52,062 bases of DNA from Gemmatimonadota bacterium. Lineage in GTDB: Bacteria; Gemmatimonadota; Gemmatimonadetes; Longimicrobiales; Gaopeijiaceae. The stretch lies in the NCBI GenBank assembly GCA_009838975.1, contig VXQO01000099.1, positions 1-52,062 of the forward strand, given 5' to 3'. The position numbers and the translations under genes are program-made. Below are positions 43,753 through 52,062 of this stretch, piece by piece (within the stretch, counting starts at the first letter, position 1; each line of letters opens with the position of its first letter). The notes beneath the pieces were generated by a model that saw nothing but the letters and a program-made list of their open reading frames with translations, had not been told where the DNA came from and did not search any database.

Positions 43753-44109
43753 GGTTCACGGATTCGGCCCTCCCCGCCAGTCCCGCTCGCGGATCCGAGA
43801 AGCCTGACTCAGTGGGCAGAACAGCTCCCCGGCGTTAAAGGGCGTCCGACAAGCCCGTCCGACGCGCCGCCCAAGCTGCCGGTCGCGCTGGACGCGCCCC
43901 GCGTGGCCCGAGCTTCCCCTTCTCAGCGCGTTTTGCCGTTCCCCGCGCCTGAGACTCCGCCCTTCAGAGGTAATTAGATCGTGATACACTCATGTTATTC
44001 TGCCTTGACATCGCCGAAATATCGCAATTTGTCCTTGTGTTGTGATCAATCGGACACAAAGATGATGCGATCCCAACGGCGACGCTGACAGCGCTCAGGA
44101 GAAACGGAC
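43753..44109. other. Intergenic region, probable promoter of the LRR gene
   Basis: The first 220 bases are GC-rich with no clear hairpin beyond a repeated GTCCGAC. From about 43970 the DNA turns AT-rich and has TTGACA at 44005-44010, without a good -10. TTGTGT (44035-44040) and ACACAA (44054-44059) form a small inverted repeat. AGGAG lies 8 bases before the LRR gene start. No gene was seen. Confidence 0.4.
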
Positions 44110-47100
44110 ATGCAATCGCGACGGCTCCGAGAAGATGGTGGTGGTCAGACGCGTCGGCGCGGGCACGTTTTCGGAACCATGATCCGGCTTTCCGCAGTGC
44201 TGGGCCTCGCGTTGGCGTGCGGAGACGACGGTTCAACCGGACCTGCGATACCCGTGCCCGCAAGGGTTGTGGTAAGCCCGGCAGAGGTGCTGTTGGACAC
44301 GCGCGGTTCGACCGTGCAGCTAACCGCCGAGGTGCTCGCCCGAAACGGACAGCCAATGACTGGCGCCGCCGTGACGTGGTCGAGTGGCGGCATCGCGGTG
44401 GCGACCGCGGATTCGACCGGGCTTGTGACGGCAATGGCCGACGGAACGGTGACCGTCACGGCCACGTTTGGGGGGATCACGGGCACGGCGACCGTGAGCG
44501 TGGCGGCAACCGACAGTGCATCGACGGACCGTGCGGCACTGGTGGCGCTCTACGAGGCAACCGGTGGGCCGAACTGGCTCAACAGCAACAACTGGTTGAC
44601 CGACGCGCCGCTGGGTGAGTGGTTCGGCGTGACGACGAATCATGAGGGACGCGTCGTCGCCTTGGAGATGACTTACTACGATTGGGATACCGGGCAGTGG
44701 ATCGACAACAACATATCGGGCCCGATCCCCCCCGAACTCGGCAATCTGGCCAACCTGGAGCGGATGCAGTTCTATGCCAACAGCCTAACCGGATCGATCC
44801 CGCCGGAGCTCGGCAACCTGGCCAACCTCACGTTGTTGGACTTCAACGCAAATGATGTGTCAGGCCCGATCCCGGCGGAGCTCGGCGAGCTGGCCAACCT
44901 CACCACTCTGACTCTCTACGGCAACAATCTTTCGGGTCCGATCCCGCCCGAGCTCGGCAACCTCGGCAACCTGACGGAGCTATGGCTGGGGGACAACCGA
45001 CTCACCGGCCAGGTCCCGTCCGAGTTGGGGAATCTCAGCGGCCTGGTGTCGCTGTTCCTGAATGACAACATCCTGATCGGACCGATCCCACCGGAACTCG
45101 GTAACCTGGCCAACCTGGAACACCTCGACTTCCGTAACAACAGACTTACGGGTCCGATCCCGCCAGAACTCGGCAACCTGTCGCGCCTGGAACAACTCTA
45201 CGTCCGCAACAACAGGTTTTCAGGTTCAATCCCGCCCGAACTCGGCCACCTGACCAACCTGGTGCGCCTGGAACTGCACAGTAACAGGCTGTCGGGGTCG
45301 ATCCCCACAAGCTTCTTGCAACTTGCCAATTTGACGGACATCGAGTTTGCTCGGAATGATGGCCTGTGTGCGCCCGGTACGCGAGAGTTCGTAGCGTGGA
45401 TTCAGGGGATAAACCGGGCGGACGGGCCATTCTGCGATGTCGCGGCGCTCAAGCAGCTGTTCGAGACCGCGGGTGGATCGGAGTGGACGAACTCCACCGG
45501 ATGGCTAGGCGACCCGGTCCTGGCCGACTGGTACGGGATCCGGACCGACTCGTCCGGCCGTGTAACCGAGGTCGATCTCAGCAACAATGGACTCTCCGGA
45601 CGTCTGCCCGCCGGTATCGGTGAATTGGCGTACATGACCGCGCTTGGAATCGCGGGCAACACGGACCTTGCGGGCCGTCTTCCGGTGTCGCTGAGCGGTC
45701 TCGGTCTCCAGACCCTTCACTACTCCGGAACGGCTCTCTGTGTCCCGTCCTATACTTCCTTTCGCGATTGGCTGGGTACCATCCCGTCTCACGATGGCAC
45801 CGGCGCCGAGTGTCCTCCCTTGTCGGACCGCGAGATTCTGGTCATGGTCTACGAGAACACAGGCGGGCCAGGCTGGCGCCGCCGGGACAACTGGTTGACT
45901 GACGCGCCGCTCGCCGATTGGCACGGCGTGCAAGTGGATGCCTCCGGCCGAGTCGAGCGGCTGTACCTGGACGACAACGAGCTTTCCGGATCGATCCCGT
46001 CCACAATCGGTGACCTGGCCGATTTGGAGCGGCTGTACCTGGACGACAACGAGCTTTCCGGGCCGATCCCGTCCGCAATTGGTCACCTGGCCAGCCTGGA
46101 GCGGCTGCGGCTGAACGAAAACGAGCTGACAGGCCCGATTCCCCCTCAACTGGGCGATCTCGCAAGCTTGACCCAGCTCCGGATGGCGGTCAACCAGCTT
46201 TCGGGCCGATTGCCCCAGGAGCTTGGAAACCTTGCGGCGCTCGAACAGATGTCTCTCGGCGCGAACAGACTGGAAGGTCCGATACCCCCCGAATTCAGCG
46301 GCATGGCAAACCTGACGGAACTCGAGATGGGGAACAACGCCGGGATGACCGGGCAGCTGCCGATGAGCATTACGGGTCTCCGCCTCAACGTGCTCACGGC
46401 TGGAGGCACGGACCTGTGCGCTCCCTCGGACCCCGATTTCCAGACCTGGCTCGAGGCGGTGCCCAGCCGACGGATCAAGCCCTGCACGGAAGCGGAGCCG
46501 CCTGCGGCCTACCTCACCCAGGCGGTGCAGTCGCGGCAGTTCCCCGTGCCGCTCGTGGCGGGCGAGAGGGCGCTGTTGCGCGTGTTCCCGATTGCCCGGC
46601 AGACGACCAGCGAGGGCATTCCACCGGTTCGTGTCCGCTTCTATCTGAACGACCGAGAGACGCATGCGGTGAGTATTCCCGCCAAGCCCTCGCCCATCCC
46701 CACCGAGGTGAACGAAGCGAGCCTGTCAACGTCCGGCAACGTTGAGATTCCCGGAAATGTCGTACAACCGGGCCTCGAAATGGTCGTCGAGATCGACCCG
46801 GACGGCACGCTGGACCCGGCGCTCGGGGTCGCAAAGCGCGTCCCTGATGCGGGCCGCCTGACGGTGGAGGTGGCGGCAATGCCGCCGCTTGACCTGACGC
46901 TGATCCCGCTGCTGTGGACAGAGAATGCGGATTCGTCGATCATCGGCCTTATCGACGACATGGCCGCCGATCCCGAAAACCACACCATGTTGAGCGACAT
47001 TCACACGTTTCTGCCGGTGCGTGACCTTGCGGTGACAGCCCACGAGCCCGTGTTGACTGCCACAAACAATGCGAGCGATCTGCTACGCCTGACCAGCATG

Positions 47101-47964
47101 ATCCAAGCCATGGAAGGCGGTACCGGCCATTACATGGGCATGATGCCAAGGCCTCCCGCCGTGGGTTCCTACGGGGTCGCGTATGTTGAGGGCCGAGCGA
47201 GTTTCTCGCGCCCTGACGCAGGGACGATGGCCCACGAGTTGGGACACAATCTGAGCCTGCACCACGCGACGCGCTGCGACGGCGGGTTCGACAGTGACCC
47301 GTCGTACCCGCATCCCCATGGAGTCACGGGAGCCTGGGGATTCGACTTTCGCAACGGGACACTGGTGCCTCCGACCGCGTGGGACTTGATGGCGCCCGGG
47401 GGGTGCCGACCGCGTTTGATCAGCGACTATAGCTTCACCAACGCGCTTCGCTTCCGTCTGCACGACGAGCCGACGGCGGCGGCAGCCGTCGTCAGGTCCC
47501 TTCTCGTCTGGGGCGGGATCAGTGGCAACACGGTGCCGTTCCTGGAACCCGTCTTCGTTGTCGACGCGCCAGCCGCGTTGCCGGATTCAACCGGAGAGTA
47601 TCTGGTGGTGGGACGAGATGTCGACGGCACCGAACTCTTCTCGCTCAGCTTCTCCATGCCCGAGACAGCGGATGGCGACGGGAGCTCATCCTTCGCGTTC
47701 GTGCTGCCGGTACAGCCTCATTGGGAAGGGAGCCTCAGCAGTGTAACGCTCTCAGGCCCAGCGGGATCGGTCGCCCTGGATCAAGGCAGCGACCATCCCA
47801 TGGCCGTCTTGCGCAATCGGCGCAACGGGCAGGTGCGCGCCATCCTCCGGGACTTGCCGCTCCAGAGCCAGGCCGCCCTGGATGCGGTTGGTCAGGCCAC
47901 AGGTTCACCGCTGAGAGTGCTGTTCAGCCGAGGGATTCCGGGCGCTGAGGCTTGGCGACGGTGA
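44110..47964 (+). CDS. Giant lipoprotein: Big_2, three leucine-rich-repeat modules and a metzincin protease
   Basis: The 1284-residue protein has a lipoprotein-type signal (Cys at residue 37) and a Big_2 domain (about residues 50-137). Three LRR modules follow, each opened by a cap ending in WL.D..LA.W-like motifs (about residues 141, 445 and 575). The repeats use the plant-type pattern L..L.L..N.L.G.IP, about 24 residues each; the first module has some nine. The C-terminal 480 residues include a metzincin site HELGHNLSLHH (residues 1042-1052) with a Met-turn DLM at about 1094, like M66-type proteases. The Gly usual in HExxHxxGxxH is Ser here. The start ATG 44110 has a strong AGGAG; ATG 44179 is the alternative before the signal. 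Likely role: adhesion and protease at the cell surface. Confidence 0.9.
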   Translation: MQSRRLREDGGGQTRRRGHVFGTMIRLSAVLGLALACGDDGSTGPAIPVPARVVVSPAEVLLDTRGSTVQLTAEVLARNGQPMTGAAVTWSSGGIAVATADSTGLVTAMADGTVTVTATFGGITGTATVSVAATDSASTDRAALVALYEATGGPNWLNSNNWLTDAPLGEWFGVTTNHEGRVVALEMTYYDWDTGQWIDNNISGPIPPELGNLANLERMQFYANSLTGSIPPELGNLANLTLLDFNANDVSGPIPAELGELANLTTLTLYGNNLSGPIPPELGNLGNLTELWLGDNRLTGQVPSELGNLSGLVSLFLNDNILIGPIPPELGNLANLEHLDFRNNRLTGPIPPELGNLSRLEQLYVRNNRFSGSIPPELGHLTNLVRLELHSNRLSGSIPTSFLQLANLTDIEFARNDGLCAPGTREFVAWIQGINRADGPFCDVAALKQLFETAGGSEWTNSTGWLGDPVLADWYGIRTDSSGRVTEVDLSNNGLSGRLPAGIGELAYMTALGIAGNTDLAGRLPVSLSGLGLQTLHYSGTALCVPSYTSFRDWLGTIPSHDGTGAECPPLSDREILVMVYENTGGPGWRRRDNWLTDAPLADWHGVQVDASGRVERLYLDDNELSGSIPSTIGDLADLERLYLDDNELSGPIPSAIGHLASLERLRLNENELTGPIPPQLGDLASLTQLRMAVNQLSGRLPQELGNLAALEQMSLGANRLEGPIPPEFSGMANLTELEMGNNAGMTGQLPMSITGLRLNVLTAGGTDLCAPSDPDFQTWLEAVPSRRIKPCTEAEPPAAYLTQAVQSRQFPVPLVAGERALLRVFPIARQTTSEGIPPVRVRFYLNDRETHAVSIPAKPSPIPTEVNEASLSTSGNVEIPGNVVQPGLEMVVEIDPDGTLDPALGVAKRVPDAGRLTVEVAAMPPLDLTLIPLLWTENADSSIIGLIDDMAADPENHTMLSDIHTFLPVRDLAVTAHEPVLTATNNASDLLRLTSMIQAMEGGTGHYMGMMPRPPAVGSYGVAYVEGRASFSRPDAGTMAHELGHNLSLHHATRCDGGFDSDPSYPHPHGVTGAWGFDFRNGTLVPPTAWDLMAPGGCRPRLISDYSFTNALRFRLHDEPTAAAAVVRSLLVWGGISGNTVPFLEPVFVVDAPAALPDSTGEYLVVGRDVDGTELFSLSFSMPETADGDGSSSFAFVLPVQPHWEGSLSSVTLSGPAGSVALDQGSDHPMAVLRNRRNGQVRAILRDLPLQSQAALDAVGQATGSPLRVLFSRGIPGAEAWRR
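45955..46098 (+). repeat. Near-identical tandem 72-base LRR-coding units
   Basis: Units start at 45955 and 46027 with GAGCGGCTGTACCTGGACGA; a third, more diverged unit begins at 46099. Each encodes one 24-residue LRR, and the first two are almost identical at DNA level, which points to recent unit duplication. Confidence 0.85.
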
Positions 47965-47979
47965 AGGGCGTGGTAGGCG

Positions 47980-48249
47980 CTAGACACTATCGTCCCCCGG
48001 AAGGGACCGCCTCTTCGGGCGCTCCTCCAACAATCTCTCGAGGAAGTCGATCCGCTCTTCGAGACGTTGCAACTCGTCGGCCTGGTGGAAGTCGTCCCGC
48101 CTTGTCGGGCCCCCGACCGCCAGCCGGTCGATTCTCTCTTCGAGCCGGTTGACCCGCTGCAGCAGCCGGGTGCCCCACGATCGCTGTTGCCGGGTCCCCG
48201 CGAGCAATGCCGCGACCATCAGCAGAACGAAGATTGTTGCCACGCTCAT
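47980..48249 (-). CDS. Small membrane-anchored coiled-coil protein
   Basis: The 89-residue product has an N-terminal membrane span (residues 4-19) and two helical heptad stretches (RLLQRVNRLEERIDRL and LQRLEERIDFLERLLEE), which recall PspB-like or tail-anchored scaffold proteins. No family was named. AGGAG precedes ATG 48249, and it lies 9 bases after the APC permease gene, probably co-transcribed. Confidence 0.75.
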   Translation of the reverse strand: MSVATIFVLLMVAALLAGTRQQRSWGTRLLQRVNRLEERIDRLAVGGPTRRDDFHQADELQRLEERIDFLERLLEERPKRRSLPGDDSV

Positions 48250-48258
48250 GCCACGCTC

Positions 48259-49551
48259 CTACGCGTTCGAATGTCTTGCGGTGATCGCTCCGGCCAAGGC
48301 CAGCCCACCCAGAATGATCGCGCCACCGACGGCCAGCAACGGCTGGGTCCCCACGATGATGCCGAGGATGACAAGATAGAGCAGGATCGTCAGCCCCGCC
48401 GTCCAGGCGCCGCCCGGCACGCGGACGGGGCGCTCGAGGTCGGGGCGGGTGCGGCGCAGCCGGAAGAAGGCCGACAGCACCAAGAGGTCGACCGAGATCG
48501 CCACGAGCATCATGAACTGGATGAGGAATTCCAGCGCGGCGGTCGAGGCGAGGCCGAGGATGACCACCCCCACCAGCAGCAGGCCGGCGACGGGCGTGCC
48601 GCGCGGCGACACGTGCCGGAAGACCTTCGGCGCCAGACCGGAGCGCGCAAGGGCGAACGCCACCCGGGGCATGCCCAGGAAGTTCACGTTCAGCGAGCTG
48701 ATCAGGATCATCAGGCTGGCGACGACCACGAAGGTCGCCGCGGTGTTGCCGAAGACGCCCTGGACGGCGTCGCGCGCGACCAGCTCCGAGCCCGCCATCT
48801 CGTCCGGGGTGAGGGCCGCGAGATACGCCGTGTTGACCAGCAGGTAGAGGATCGCGACCGCTACCGCGCCGCCGATGAGGATTCGGGGCAGCGCGCGGCC
48901 CGGGTCGCGGATCTCCTCGGCCATCTTGGCCGCGTCCTCCCAGCCGTAGTAGGCGAAGGCCACCGATTGGTAGGCGAGCGCGAAGCCGAGGAGCGACGCG
49001 CGCTCGACCGTCGGCGCCGCTAGCAGGCCGCTGCCGTCCCCCGCCGCGATCCCGGCCGCCGCGATCGCGACAAGCACCACGACCTTGATCGCCGTGGTGA
49101 TGTTCTGGAAGGTGGTGCCGATCTTGAGGCCGCCCATGTGGATGATCACGTAGCCGACCACGACCCCGACCGCGAGAATCCGCACCGACCCGCTGCCCGC
49201 GAGGATGATCAGGTATTCCGCGATGGCGACCGCCTTGATCGCGCCCGAGAAGGCGCGGCTCACCAGCAGCTCCGACCACCCCGCCACGAACCCCGCAACC
49301 GGGCCGTAGGCCTCGCGGGCGTAGACGTACTTCCCGCCAGCCTTCGGGATCGCGGTGGCCATTTCGGCCAGCACGAGGGTGCTGAGTCCGGCCACCACCC
49401 CACCCAGCGCCCAGACCCCGAGGATCAGCCACCCGTTGCCGAGGTACTCCGCGATCAGCCCCGGCGTGCGAAGGATCCCCGCGCCGATGATGATCCCCAC
49501 CGTGATCGCGAGCCCGTCGCGCACCCGCAGCACCCGGTTCATTTCGCTCAT
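48259..49551 (-). CDS. APC-family amino acid permease
   Basis: The 430-residue protein has 12 membrane segments. It opens with LRVRDGLAITVGIIIGAGIL, the APC superfamily glycine-rich substrate motif, followed by PKAGGKYVYAREAYGPVAGF. It probably takes up amino acids or polyamines with protons; the substrate is not determined. The start ATG 49551 overlaps the stop of a 36-codon ORF (ATGA); ATG 49542 is an alternative. Confidence 0.93.
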   Translation of the reverse strand: MSEMNRVLRVRDGLAITVGIIIGAGILRTPGLIAEYLGNGWLILGVWALGGVVAGLSTLVLAEMATAIPKAGGKYVYAREAYGPVAGFVAGWSELLVSRAFSGAIKAVAIAEYLIILAGSGSVRILAVGVVVGYVIIHMGGLKIGTTFQNITTAIKVVVLVAIAAAGIAAGDGSGLLAAPTVERASLLGFALAYQSVAFAYYGWEDAAKMAEEIRDPGRALPRILIGGAVAVAILYLLVNTAYLAALTPDEMAGSELVARDAVQGVFGNTAATFVVVASLMILISSLNVNFLGMPRVAFALARSGLAPKVFRHVSPRGTPVAGLLLVGVVILGLASTAALEFLIQFMMLVAISVDLLVLSAFFRLRRTRPDLERPVRVPGGAWTAGLTILLYLVILGIIVGTQPLLAVGGAIILGGLALAGAITARHSNA

Positions 49552-49658
49552 GGCGATCGGGCCGCCTCCAGCTGCGCGAGAATGTCCCGTGCCGTCTGGT
49601 CCCCGGGGCGAAAGTCGACGACCGGCAGCACGGTCGCGTCCCGGAAGACGGGCCTCAT
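49548..49658 (-). CDS. 36-residue ORF locked between two genes
   Basis: The frame from ATG 49658 runs 36 codons (MRPVFRDATVLPVVDFRPGD and on to LEAARSP). Its ATG overlaps the cytochrome c stop by 4 bases and its TGA overlaps the APC start by 4 bases, the same linkage as the other genes here. There is no membrane segment and no known family. It could be a real small protein or a coupling leader. Confidence 0.5.
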   Translation of the reverse strand: MRPVFRDATVLPVVDFRPGDQTARDILAQLEAARSP

Positions 49659-51004
49659 CGGCTCCGGCGCCCGTCGCGGGACCAGGCCGGGCCCTCGCAG
49701 CGGCACAGCGTTCGGATGTACGCGACCAGCGCGCGCTTATCGCCGTCGTCGAGCGACGCGCCGAACGCCGGCATGCGATGGCTCTTTCCGAGGATCCAGC
49801 CGCCGGCGTGGATGCCGTCGTAGAGGGTGTCGTCGGGCCTGAGCGACATCGCCGCCGAGTCGGCGTGGACGGTGGGCGTGACGGGCAGGAAGGGCGCGTT
49901 GAAGCCGTCGCCCGCGCCGCCGACACCGTGGCAGGGCGCGCATCGGGCCGCGTAGAGTGCCGCTCCGGGAGCCGTCGCGGTGGGCGGCGCGGGGAGGTCG
50001 GGCACCGGCTCGCTGCCCGCCCATTCGCTGTTGCGCCCGAGCAGGAAGGAGGCGATGAGGTCGAGCCGGTCCGGCTGTGCGAGCGAGGCGGGCATGATCG
50101 TGCCGGGAGCGAGGTGCGCGGGATCCTGCATGATCGCGCGCACATACCCCGGGCGCAGCCGCTGCGCGACGCCGTCGAGACCCGGGCCGATGCGGCCGCC
50201 GTCTTCCCCCAGTTGGTGGCAGCCCAGGCAGCTCCAACGGTTGCGGAGGAGGGTCCCGGCCTTCTGCATGGCGAAGGGGGAGAGCGCCTGCGGCTCCCAG
50301 TCGGCCACCTCGGCCGGGGGGTCCGCACCGTCCGGCCCCTCCAGCTCCAGCAGGTAGTCGGCGATCGAGGCCGCCTCCGCCGGATCGAGTCGGAAGTCGG
50401 GCATCTGGCCGCCTTCGCCGGGCGCGGGACCGGCCGGGCGAATGGTCACCGGGTTGGCGAGATAGCCCGTCAACCACTCGGGGCGCACGCGCAGCCCCGT
50501 CAGGCTCAGGTCGGGCGCCGTCACCCGCGACTGCGCCTCGGGGTGGACATGGCAGCCCGCGCAGTTCAGCGTCTCGAAGAGCGCCGCCCCTTCCGCCCGG
50601 TCGGCGTCCGCGTGACGCGCCATCGCCTCGCGCAGGGCGTCGTCCACGCCGCGCATCTCGCGGTCGTTGGTGACGAAGAGCGCGAGCGCCACCCGCTGCC
50701 GTTCGTCGAGTTCATAGCGCGGCATCCGCGCCGGCGCGATGTCCGGCCTCACGGTCTGCGGATCGGCCATGTAGTGGAAGATGTAGGCCGGCGCCATCGG
50801 GGCGGCGCCGTCACCGAACGGGGGCGCCACCTCGCGAATGGCCTCGCCGCCAGGCACCCCTGCGTGGCACGCCGCGCAGCCGAGCGCCTCGACCAGGACC
50901 TGACCTTCGTGGGCCTCCTGGGCAGCCGCCTCCCTCGCCGCCGCGCCCGTCGCCGCCCACCAGAAGCCGGCCAGCGCGATCGCTGCCGCCGCGCGCGCGT
51001 TCAA
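49655..51004 (-). CDS. Tetraheme cytochrome c
   Basis: The 449-residue product has an N-terminal signal-like segment and four CXXCH haem sites (CAACH, CAGCH, CLGCH, CAPCH), each with downstream Met-containing stretches typical of class I folds. It should carry electrons in the periplasm. The start is not an ATG: I use TTG 51004, which overlaps the Yip1 gene stop by 4 bases (TTGA) and directly precedes the signal sequence. The longer frame upstream lies inside the Yip1 gene. The partner oxidoreductase is not in the window. Confidence 0.85.
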   Translation of the reverse strand: MNARAAAAIALAGFWWAATGAAAREAAAQEAHEGQVLVEALGCAACHAGVPGGEAIREVAPPFGDGAAPMAPAYIFHYMADPQTVRPDIAPARMPRYELDERQRVALALFVTNDREMRGVDDALREAMARHADADRAEGAALFETLNCAGCHVHPEAQSRVTAPDLSLTGLRVRPEWLTGYLANPVTIRPAGPAPGEGGQMPDFRLDPAEAASIADYLLELEGPDGADPPAEVADWEPQALSPFAMQKAGTLLRNRWSCLGCHQLGEDGGRIGPGLDGVAQRLRPGYVRAIMQDPAHLAPGTIMPASLAQPDRLDLIASFLLGRNSEWAGSEPVPDLPAPPTATAPGAALYAARCAPCHGVGGAGDGFNAPFLPVTPTVHADSAAMSLRPDDTLYDGIHAGGWILGKSHRMPAFGASLDDGDKRALVAYIRTLCRCEGPAWSRDGRRSR

Positions 51005-51513
51005 TGCAACACCAGGGCCAGCACGAGCCAGTACGGGATGATCCCGAGCACCGCGGTCAACAGCGCGCGCCAGATCCCGAAGTCCAGCGCCTGGCGGATC
51101 GCGACCACCCCCGCCACCAGCATCCACAGCTGCACGATGAGTCCGACCCCTCCCACCACCGGATCGAGAAGGAGCAGAACGCCGGGCGCGCGCGCGAATC
51201 CCAGGGTCCGCAGCAGCTCGCCCCAGGTGGCCGTGCCGCCGAGAAGCCTGTCGCCGACCAGCAGGGTGATGCCGGCCCACACCAGCCAGTGCAGCAGGCT
51301 CGTCGCCACGGCCGCCCCCATCGCCAACCATCCGAGCGGGTAGTCCGGCATGCCCGCGATCAGCGAGACGAGCACCACCACCAAGGCCGCCTGGACGGTC
51401 GCACCGGGATCCGCCTCGACCTCCTCGTAGACCTCCGGCCTGAGGAGGGCGGCGCCCAACATCCTGGCCGGCAGACCGCGTGCAGCCCCGTCGCTCGCAG
51501 CCTCGTCGCTCAT
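51001..51513 (-). CDS. Yip1-like membrane protein
   Basis: The 170-residue protein has four to five membrane segments and the Yip1/YIF1-like pattern RPEVYEEVEADPGAT, then HWLVWAGITLLVGDRLLGG. A ribosome site GGGAGG lies before ATG 51513. It heads the minus-strand run cytochrome c, small ORF, permease, coiled-coil protein. Bacterial Yip1 proteins have no settled function. Confidence 0.8.
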   Translation of the reverse strand: MSDEAASDGAARGLPARMLGAALLRPEVYEEVEADPGATVQAALVVVLVSLIAGMPDYPLGWLAMGAAVATSLLHWLVWAGITLLVGDRLLGGTATWGELLRTLGFARAPGVLLLLDPVVGGVGLIVQLWMLVAGVVAIRQALDFGIWRALLTAVLGIIPYWLVLALVLH

Positions 51514-51599
51514 TGTGCCTCCCGGGGGTTGGCGGGTCGATTGCGCGAAAGATGTGACCAGGCCGCTACCCGCGCCAAGTCGGGTTGTCGCAACGCAGC

Positions 51600-52062
51600 A
51601 TGCCGCTGCACCTTTCCCGCTGCTCCCGCGCCCGCCCGATTCCCCCCGACCGGAAACCGACGATCAGCGACAGCAATCCCAGCCTTCTCGACCGCGTCGG
51701 CCGCTCGTCCGTGGCGGGCCGGACCGCACTGGTGGACGACGGAGGGAGTTGGAGCTACGCCGAGCTGGCGGCCGAGGCCGCGATGTGGCGCGACCGGCTG
51801 GCGGAAGCACGCTGGGGAGCGGGCGACAGGGTCGCGTACCTGGTGCAGCCGGGCCGGTCGCACGTGGCGGCCCAACTCGGCATCTGGGCCGGGGGCGCGA
51901 TCGCCGTGCCGCTCGCGCTCACGCATCCGCGCCGCGAGCTCGAGTACGTGCTGGACGACGCGCGCCCCCGCGCGGTGGTGGTGGACTCCTCCCTCCCCCG
52001 TGCCGACGACCTCGCGGGCTCCGCGACCGCGCGCCGGGTTGAGGTGGTCGCGCTCCCTCCCC
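51600..52062 (+). CDS. AMP-dependent acyl-CoA synthetase, 5' part
   Basis: The frame from ATG 51600 is open to the window end (154 codons). After about 35 poorly conserved residues it reads like the start of an ANL-family synthetase (malonyl-CoA or fatty-acyl-CoA synthetase type): DGGSWSYAELAAEAAMWRDR, then GDRVAYLVQPGRSHVAAQLG and GIWAGGAIAVPLALTHPRRE. The catalytic part lies outside the window. No ribosome site was found before ATG 51600, so the start is tentative. It is divergent from the Yip1 gene. Confidence 0.75.
   Translation, partial: MPLHLSRCSRARPIPPDRKPTISDSNPSLLDRVGRSSVAGRTALVDDGGSWSYAELAAEAAMWRDRLAEARWGAGDRVAYLVQPGRSHVAAQLGIWAGGAIAVPLALTHPRRELEYVLDDARPRAVVVDSSLPRADDLAGSATARRVEVVALPP

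Noticed and set aside
44005-44040. Strong sigma-70 promoter of the LRR gene
   Set aside because: TTGACA is present, but no acceptable -10 hexamer lies 16-18 bases downstream.
48259-50328. Long frame joining the permease with upstream sequence
   Set aside because: The upstream part is antisense-like or overlies the cytochrome gene in another frame; the transporter begins at ATG 49551.
1-52062. tRNA, rRNA, CRISPR array, IS element or prophage
   Set aside because: No cloverleaf, regularly spaced repeat array, transposase/integrase frame or terminal inverted repeat pair was found; the repeats present belong to coding modules.

Overview
The window is about 52 kb of GC-rich DNA, densely coded, with most genes overlapping by 1 to 4 bases. 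It contains no rRNA, tRNA, CRISPR array or insertion sequence that I can recognise. The organism is a diderm bacterium making meso-diaminopimelate peptidoglycan: MurE carries the DNPR motif, and there are outer-membrane, lipoprotein and cytochrome c genes. The gene mix (a division/cell-wall cluster without murB, DUF4097 and DUF2911 proteins, Ig-like lipoproteins) suggests Gemmatimonadota or a close relative. That placement is inference, not proof.

Layout. (1) 1-18515, minus strand: a complete division/cell-wall (dcw) cluster in the order mraZ-rsmH-ftsL-ftsI-murE-murF-mraY-murD-ftsW-murG-murC-ftsQ-ftsA-ftsZ, followed by an M23 endopeptidase and a partial vWA-like membrane protein. MraZ-type TGGGN boxes lie in front of mraZ. 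FtsQ is unusually short and appears to lack its POTRA domain. (2) 18580-24047: a TPR lipoprotein-like or secreted protein, a DUF2911 protein, a DUF4097 protein with VDTGSG repeats, a small membrane protein and a NagX-type acyltransferase. (3) 24044-32450: a formate module. fdhD and a fused mobA-mobB run leftward. A fused NuoE/NuoF-type diaphorase subunit and a formate dehydrogenase catalytic subunit run rightward, followed by formate-tetrahydrofolate ligase (fhs). The dehydrogenase reading frame is interrupted by an in-frame TGA at 28919-28921, at the position of selenocysteine in FdhF enzymes. It is followed by a SECIS-like hairpin, so 27818-30607 is read as one selenoprotein gene.

(4) 32461-37231: a DoxX-like protein, a Fic protein, and a sodium/solute symporter pair (DUF4212 plus SSS) with an outer-membrane Tsx-like protein. 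(5) 37487-47964: a membrane protein, then four secreted lipoproteins that share an Ig-like (Big_2) N-terminal module fused to different C-terminal domains: a double-HExxH metallopeptidase, an M19 dipeptidase-like domain, a serine beta-lactamase-like domain, and a large leucine-rich-repeat protein ending in a metzincin protease. A 395-base direct repeat and a peptidase-gene remnant show that these genes arose by duplication and domain swapping. (6) 47980-52062: a small coiled-coil protein, an APC permease, a 36-codon ORF, a tetraheme cytochrome c and a Yip1-like protein on the minus strand, and the start of an acyl-CoA synthetase gene on the plus strand.

The most notable biology is the selenocysteine formate dehydrogenase with its maturation genes and fhs side by side, which would let the cell interconvert formate and CO2 with NAD and feed formate into folate C1 metabolism. 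Second is the modular lipoprotein cluster.
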